A DNA stretch of 64,000 nt, taken from positions 22,510,578 through 22,574,577 of the forward strand of contig CM055112.1 in assembly GCA_029204225.1 (NCBI GenBank). Reading direction: 5' to 3'. Below are positions 58,788 through 64,000 of this stretch, one piece after another. The notes below the pieces were generated by a model. That model saw only the letters and a list, made by a program, of their open reading frames with translations, ran no database searches and had not been told where the DNA came from. The stretch comes from Diphasiastrum complanatum. Taxonomy: Eukaryota; Streptophyta; Lycopodiopsida; Lycopodiales; Lycopodiaceae. The position numbers were made by a program, and so were the translations under genes. Every line of letters begins with the position of its first letter. The first letter of the stretch is position 1.

Positions 58788-58958
58788 CTAATCCATGTAA
58801 CTGCTTGTGATACCCTCACTATACGCCCAAAGATCTGCCGCGAGTTTCATGTCATTAGCATAGGAACTGCACTCATGTTCATTGCAGTCCTGAAAGTACT
58901 TGCCCGAAACTCCTTTCACAGTTGGATGTGCTGCAAGATAACAGGTAGTTGCAGCACC
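58788..58958 (-). CDS. TIC32-like: TIC32-like short-chain dehydrogenase, terminal exon
   Basis: On the minus strand an acceptor (GCATTGCAG) precedes 57 codons ending in TAG (58,790-58,788). The peptide reads GAATTCYLAAHP, VKGVSGKYFQDCNE, SSYANDMKLAADLW, then a short tail. This is the C-terminal signature of plant SDR proteins of the TIC32 / retinol-dehydrogenase-like group, where PQGAATTCYVALHP and GVSGEYF are typical. The exon starts in phase 0 just before GAATTC, as I would expect. TIC32 is an NADP(H)-dependent oxidoreductase at the chloroplast inner envelope linked to redox control of protein import; related paralogues have other substrates. Cofactor (TGxxxGIG) and catalytic (YxxxK) parts are upstream and not in the window. 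The exon is undamaged. It could be a live gene with a long intron or a stranded exon. Confidence 0.85.
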   Translation of the reverse strand, partial: GAATTCYLAAHPTVKGVSGKYFQDCNEHECSSYANDMKLAADLWAYSEGITSSYMD

Positions 58959-60434
58959 CTGCAATGCGAAATGTCATAAACTCTTGCCAGTAGTGTCATA
59001 TCAGATTTATCAAAACATCCTTTCCTTTTAGAAGGTGCAATTTCAAGATTTGGTAGACGACCTTTGCAGTTTCATATTGATGAATAAAAAGGGAAACTGA
59101 CAAATATCTGATGGGCTGAAATATCCTGCTAGTGCAATATATAAGTGTCGGGGAAGATTAACCTATGTAGCTTGAACAAATCACATACTTTCTCTCTGCA
59201 CACAATGTTGCTACAACAAACTTCCCATACATTCCTCTGAAATGCCTTTGAAGACGATACCTTATGGTTTTTAATTTGAAAATCATGATGATATGTATTC
59301 CTCTTGAGAAGTTCCTAGAAGTTACTCTCAGTCTAATCCTATCTGAGTGGTGGAAAAAAAGGCAAGGAATTAGATAGTGAGTCAAGACAGGGATCCGCTT
59401 CATTCTCATTATCAACTGGCTATCCTGGACAGGATTCTGTGGAGTTGTCATATAATTAAATGGAGTAGTTTTGCTTTTTTATATGATCGTAACGCCAATC
59501 CTTAATCTCACCACTGGCTTCTGGTATTTATGGACATCTGACAAGGTTATACTGTCATAATTCCTTAAAAGGTTGAAACTTTAACAACTTGCTGACCTCG
59601 GTCAGCGCAATCCTTTCTCGTATCGGGCAGCACATAACTCCATCAATAGATAACTATCATGAAAAGAAAGGAACTATATATATTACACTGAGGATAGTTT
59701 TATCGAGTGTAGTTTACCTGTGTCAAGAGGTTGTTTGTGTGTTACTTTGTCACTGAAGAATTGTTTTCAATTTAACACAAGAATCCTTAATTGTAGTTAT
59801 GAAGGCCAATAGAATTTAGGTGTTTACCTAGCCATAATGTTGAAGTACAAGCAGCAAGACTCTTAGAAATTCAGAAAAGAGCTCAAAGATGGCCTTTAAG
59901 AAAAGTGTATGCCTTGATGTTATGTGGAAAGATTTCCCTAGCATGTTCCCCAATTGGGGAAATGTAGAGTTAGGGGAAACATGTTTCCCCAACAATTATG
60001 CTCTTCATAGAAGTCTTATATTGTAATTTGTATCTTTGTACGTGACCTTGGGATTGAAAATCAGAAAGATGTGCGCATGGAGACATACGTGTATCATTAT
60101 GAAGTATTTAGAGGTATGACCATGCAATTGTATGGCCACCTAGTAAGAAAATAATAAACGCCTATATTGTTGCTCACATGACTATTACAGTAAAACTATA
60201 TTGAGCATAAATCTTGATCCCAATCCTTCCCAAAAGGAGAAACAAACTATCTATCTCTAAGATAGCTCAATCCTCTATGATATGTCAAGGAGTAATTATT
60301 CTAGAAAAAGAATAGAAACATAAGCCTTCATGTTGATAAAAAAGCATCATGTTCACTCTATAAGAATTCCCTAGAGATATTTCTTTGGTGATGATGAGGT
60401 CCAGGCCAATTGTAGAGTCCTTTTTCTTGCTATG
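58959..60434 (-). other. Probable intron of the dehydrogenase gene
   Basis: No further exon was found by reading the minus strand here for the LHPG-type segment that should precede the last exon. Two strong palindromes lie at 59,946-59,961 and 59,973-59,990. Confidence 0.5.
59946..59990. repeat. Two adjacent perfect palindromes
   Basis: TTCCCCAATTGGGGAA (59,946-59,961) and GGGGAAACATGTTTCCCC (59,973-59,990) share the GGGGAA arm. Confidence 0.9.
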
Positions 60435-60806
60435 AGTTACAAGCTAAGATTCACTAGCTATGCTAGAAAGCAGGACTTAAGCTAGAAAGCAGGAAGAGAG
60501 AATGCTTAAGGAGGCTAAAGAGGAGCAATAATCATAAACTGAATAAAGGAATACAATGCTGCCCTACATATACCCTCTCCCTGAATCAAATAAAGGATTC
60601 AAAAAAGGGAGGGAAAAAGGATTTGGAGGCAAAATAGTGCGCCCTCCCAATAGGAGGACCCCCACTCCAAATCAACGTGACCAAGTCCTAAAAATATGAC
60701 CAAATAGGGCCCAAGGCCAGTATATGAATAAAAAAGGGCCCTTAGGTCTGCTTATGCATGAATAAAAGAATGGATGCGACGAATGTAATGAGACAAGTCC
60801 ATAACT
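60435..60806 (-). repeat. LTR related to chromovirus E (minus strand)
   Basis: On the minus strand it begins AGTTATGGACTTG after the purine tract CAGGGGAG and ends TTGTAACT. It shares GGCCTTGGGCCCTAT, GGAGGGCGCACTATTTT and CCTGCTTTCTAG with the LTRs at 36,581 and 42,770 but is clearly diverged. The purine tract marks it as a 3' LTR, and no primer site follows. Confidence 0.75.
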
Positions 60807-61030
60807 CTCCCCTGCAGAAAAACAAAGCCCTCCACCGGCTAACAAGTATAATGACTATCTAGAACAATAAGGTAAGCATGCTAGATATTGAAAAATCACG
60901 AACTAATGGAAATACTGATGGAGAGGACATAAGTCGTCACAACAGATACCCCAAAAGTATCATAACTGTGTAAATCAATGTAATGAGCCAAGTCCATATC
61001 TCTATGGAACACTTGTAACTGGAACAAAGG
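60807..61030 (-). mobile_element. Internal remnant of an E-family element
   Basis: On the minus strand it contains TTGTGACGACTTATGTCCTC, as in the leader of chromovirus E at about 38,039, and a short piece resembling the LTR tip (ATGGACTTGGCTCATTACAT) at about 60,980-61,003. It is a much shortened fossil. Confidence 0.55.
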
Positions 61031-61039
61031 CTATATATA

Positions 61040-61421
61040 TAGATTGGATGACTTTATTATAATGGTCCAATAAAAATGAAATTTCATAAGAGTTAAATAG
61101 CCCCTAACTAGTACGCCTTTAGGGCCAGTTACCATTAAGGGCAATGAGCATGTCCTAATGCGACCCATGTACCGTTGCCCTAATCTCTAGAACGTTCCAC
61201 CAAGGGCCTCTAAATAGTATATATAGGGCTATTGATTAGATGTTCGCAATTTATGGATTATCTAGACTATTCTTGAGCTCTTCGTGGGAGAATCCTTTGC
61301 TATTGCTTGTAGGCTTTATATCAGATGCTCTTGGTCATTCTTCGTGGGAGATTGCTTGATTGTGTCTATTGTAGTCATTTATGCTTTATTGATACAATAT
61401 CACTAGATTGAGTGTATAACT
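61040..61421 (+). repeat. LTR related to chromovirus E (plus strand)
   Basis: It ends GTGTATAACT, followed at once by TGATATCAAAGC (61,422-61,433), a diverged Met-tRNA primer site. The same CACTTCCTT-type start of leader follows as after the E primer site. A TATATATAGGGC box lies near 61,219. The left edge is uncertain. Confidence 0.6.
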
Positions 61422-62650
61422 TGATATCAAAGCACTTCCTTCCTTGGAGGGGTTTTCTCCACACGTGGATCTCCAGTTTTTTTGGCAGATCTTTAGCAAG
61501 CGGAAATACTTCTACTAAAGTTGTCTAAAAGAAAAATGACTTTTTTTTTTTTCGTTGTTTTTGTGCAGATTATTTTTGACAACTACTATCTGAGTAATAC
61601 CTATAGAGTACTAACTATTGAATAGTGCAGATTTTCTGAGTAGTACCTATTGCATCCAATTTGGAGAAGATTTTGGCACTTTTTCATCAACATTCGTTTG
61701 TTGGCTTTTGAGAATATTTGGAGGCTCCATCGCCCTATTCTTGAGGTTATTTTGGCAGCTTGCTTCCTTACTTGGTGCTTTAGTTGGTGGACATTTTGGC
61801 AGCTTCTTCACCACCTATCACTTGCTATCATGGTCTTTGGCACTTGAGTAGAGCCTACATTGAGGTGACAACTTGTGTCCTCTCCCTCAAGGTTTGTGCT
61901 TTTTCACATACTTTATTGTTTTAGAATCATTTATCTTCATTTGGTTTAGATTTGGTCTTTACAAAACAAAAAACAACAAAATTATGTTTGGGTTTATATG
62001 GTTTTTGCTCAATTCCATTTCTATTATTCGTTTTCCATTTTTGATTCTATTATTTGTTTTCCATTGTTGTGTTTCGTTTTGTGTGTTTTTGTCACAATTT
62101 TATTAGAAAAAGAAAAAGAAAAAAAAAAGAGGCAGAAGAAGAAAGAGAAACATTGTGTGTGCTTGTGTGTTTTACATATCGTGTGTGCTCATTAAAATTT
62201 CGTGTTGTGCCTTGCCTCCTTTTTTTGTCACTTAACCATGTGTTTCTCTATGTTTATCGTGGTGATACAACTTTTGAGTGTATGTTTGGGACCTGGTTGA
62301 CACGTCTTCAATACTGCTTTGACACTTATCGCCCAAAATTGATTGATTCCCAAAAGATTGTCAATGCAGTTCTTCTCTCAGGTGGTCTTGCTTATTCTAA
62401 GTGGCGTTGTGTTGTCATCTGTCGATCTTTGAGTGGCATGTCTTTCTACATGTACTTCACCTCTGTACATTATTAGCTAATGATGCATCTGCTTTTGAGG
62501 GTCCTCTAGCCAATATGAGTGGTGTCAAAGATATTGAGAGTGATACTGAAGAGCATCCTTTCAAATCTATTTTTGAGTCACCTTGTGAGCTTCCTTTTGC
62601 AAGTGAGGTTGAGCCTTATTGTGAGGATGGGAGTGATAGTATCACATAGT
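61422..62650 (+). mobile_element. E-family Ty3 relic: primer site, leader, gag piece
   Basis: After the primer site comes a leader with TTTTGGCAGCTT repeats and GTGACAACTTGTGTCCTC (about 61,866), which matches the leader end of chromovirus E. A gag-like frame at 62,261-62,476 (GDTTFECMFGTWLTRLQYCF, PKLIDSQKIVNAVLLSGG) lines up with the retro-gag core of E. No pol is found. It is a broken fossil and could be a gag-only derivative. Confidence 0.55.
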
Positions 62651-62710
62651 GTGAGAGATTCACATGATACAGTGATAGTATGACACAGTGTGAGAGATCC
62701 ACATGAGATA
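62633..62710. repeat. 39-bp tandem duplication
   Basis: Two adjacent units starting GTGATAGTAT(C/G)ACA differ at a few bases. Confidence 0.9.
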
Positions 62711-62932
62711 GTGTCACATGTATTTTGAATCCCTTTGGTTGTTGTAAAATGTAGATTGTAATTTTCGATTGTGAAAGGCTAACTCACCGGCCTATGGAGA
62801 CAATCGTAGATTGCAGTGTAAATATTAGTTGTAGTGACTAATTTCGGAATGGTTAGGGGGATATTGGACCTCATGAGAGTTTGTTGGACTGACCTCCTAA
62901 AAAGTAGGAGGGTTGACAGGTCAACAGGATGT

Positions 62933-63052
62933 GTCATATTCTCATTGGAACACTTGGTCCAGTGCATGAGTGGCACTTGTCAACGGACGGATAGGACATG
63001 TCATATGCTCATTGGGACACTTGGTCTAGTGTATGAGTGACATATGTCAAAT
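62933..63052. repeat. 68-bp tandem duplication
   Basis: TCATAT(T/G)CTCATTGG(A/G)A... recurs with a 68-base spacing (62,933 and 63,001). The second unit is slightly shorter. Confidence 0.85.
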
Positions 63053-64000
63053 AGTCTACCTACTAGCTTGCCTATGTGTCAAGGTACTGCCAAGTGGCAA
63101 GTGTCAGCTGTGCATGGAGTTTGCCATGAATCAATGCTAGGATGTGTTAGTTTGCTTGTTGATCTATGTATGGTTACTTGAGGTTAATAAATAGATGGAT
63201 TTGTTGAGTAAGGCTGTATATTTACTTAAGGTTTTGTCAGTTTGTTTGCAACATTTGCTTTCTAAACATCTGGAGAAACATGAGGTGATTTGAGGATGTC
63301 TCTGGGTTACTCTGATGACAAGGCTGGAGATCTCGTCGTAGTAAAACCTCTCGCGTATCATGAGTGCCACACAACATGGATCCTCACATGTGACAAGTAA
63401 ACATGATGTGATTGGTGTATCACGAAATAGACAGTAATATCTCAATATCATAATAGGTTGGGCATATGAAGATAAAGTGCTACTTAGTCTCCACCTCGCC
63501 TAGGGAACATAGCTCACAACGGGGTACCCCAAAAACATCTACTCCCAATCTCAAGCTGATGCAAGGAGACACGATGTTGACCCTAGCCCGTATTGTACAT
63601 GAAAGCATAGTGATCTAAAGTTGTCACATATACTGGCCCTATGGGATTTGGCATCATTGGCATCTTTAGTTAGGGTTTGGTGGAAGCTTGGAGAGCAAGC
63701 GCCCTACTTTAGTGATTTGTTGACAATTTTGGAGCCCGTAACATTGCAGCTTGGGGCCCTATGGTGGATTGCTAATCTTCTGGCAGCTTTTGAGCATCGT
63801 TTATTACTTTTCTTGCTTATTCTTTTTGTTTTGCAAAAATCCAGCCTACATAGGATTTGTATTATTGTTTGTAAGTTCTTCAATACTCAGTATTTTTCAG
63901 ATCTATCAATTGCAATAGACTTGTTGTGGTAGGTTGCTGGTAGGGTAGGGCCTTTTCCCTTTCCATTCAGTGATTATCCCTTGTTCTTTGCTGATTGTCA
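63053..64000. other. Unannotated right end, possibly E-family leader at the edge
   Basis: No gene is seen. From about 63,690 the sequence has GCGCCCTA, TTGGGGCCCTATGG and TTCTGGCAGCTTTTG, which recall the leaders of the E family at 37.2 kb and 61.7 kb, so another copy may continue beyond the window. Confidence 0.35.

Overview
The window looks like a repeat-rich stretch of a seed-plant nuclear genome with a large, transposon-filled gene landscape. The evidence is Ty1/copia and Ty3 chromovirus LTR retrotransposons with plant-type initiator-Met tRNA primer sites, L1-type LINE ORF1 remnants, tRNA-like SINEs, and two host gene ends whose closest remembered relatives are plant proteins. I cannot name the species. 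Only about 0.65 kb is recognisable host coding sequence. The rest is retroelements, their relics, duplicated anonymous DNA and very long (GA)n/(CT)n microsatellites.

Layout, left to right. 1-10,135: a Ty1/copia 3' end, then a partial Ty3 chromovirus that shares an LTR with a second, near full-length chromovirus (3,697-10,135). 10,136-10,924: a copia-type 3' end with its LTR. 10,925-13,320: three L1-like LINE pieces on the minus strand, head to tail, separated by (GA)n tracts; the best one encodes only ORF1. 14,256-15,212: the last three exons of a mitochondrial carrier gene (+). 15,842-21,589: anonymous blocks X, Y and Z, which recur at 32,306-45,792 with X inverted and a Ty3 element lying between Y and Z. 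22,005-24,245: a diverged direct repeat ending in a 145-bp GA tract. 24,618-28,330: an LTR-like end, a Ty3 RNase H relic, a stretch dense in TTCnnGAA motifs, and an unassigned coiled-coil ORF relic. 28,378-31,743: a copia relic (-). 36,581-43,220: a cleanly bounded Ty3 chromovirus with 5-bp target duplications and about 2% LTR divergence. 45,793-54,034: a noncoding LTR element, then a copia element (+) carrying a nested copia element (-, 48,248-52,871, 5-bp target duplication, about 4% LTR divergence), then a third copia LTR swollen by a GA tract. 58,788-58,958: the terminal exon of a TIC32-like short-chain dehydrogenase (-). 60,435-62,650: diverged relatives of the 36.6-kb Ty3 family in both orientations.

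How it fits together. The two host genes point at each other, tail to tail, and the roughly 43.6 kb between them is retroelement and duplicated DNA. Their upstream exons are not in the window. They either lie beyond it across introns that have absorbed retroelements, or they have been lost. There is no operon-like arrangement. Features of most interest are the ORF1-only LINE family with simple-repeat tails, the inverted and interrupted segmental duplication, microsatellites that grew from GA-rich seeds inside an LTR and another repeat, a 30-bp near-perfect hairpin inside a chromovirus, and the heat-shock-element-like cluster.
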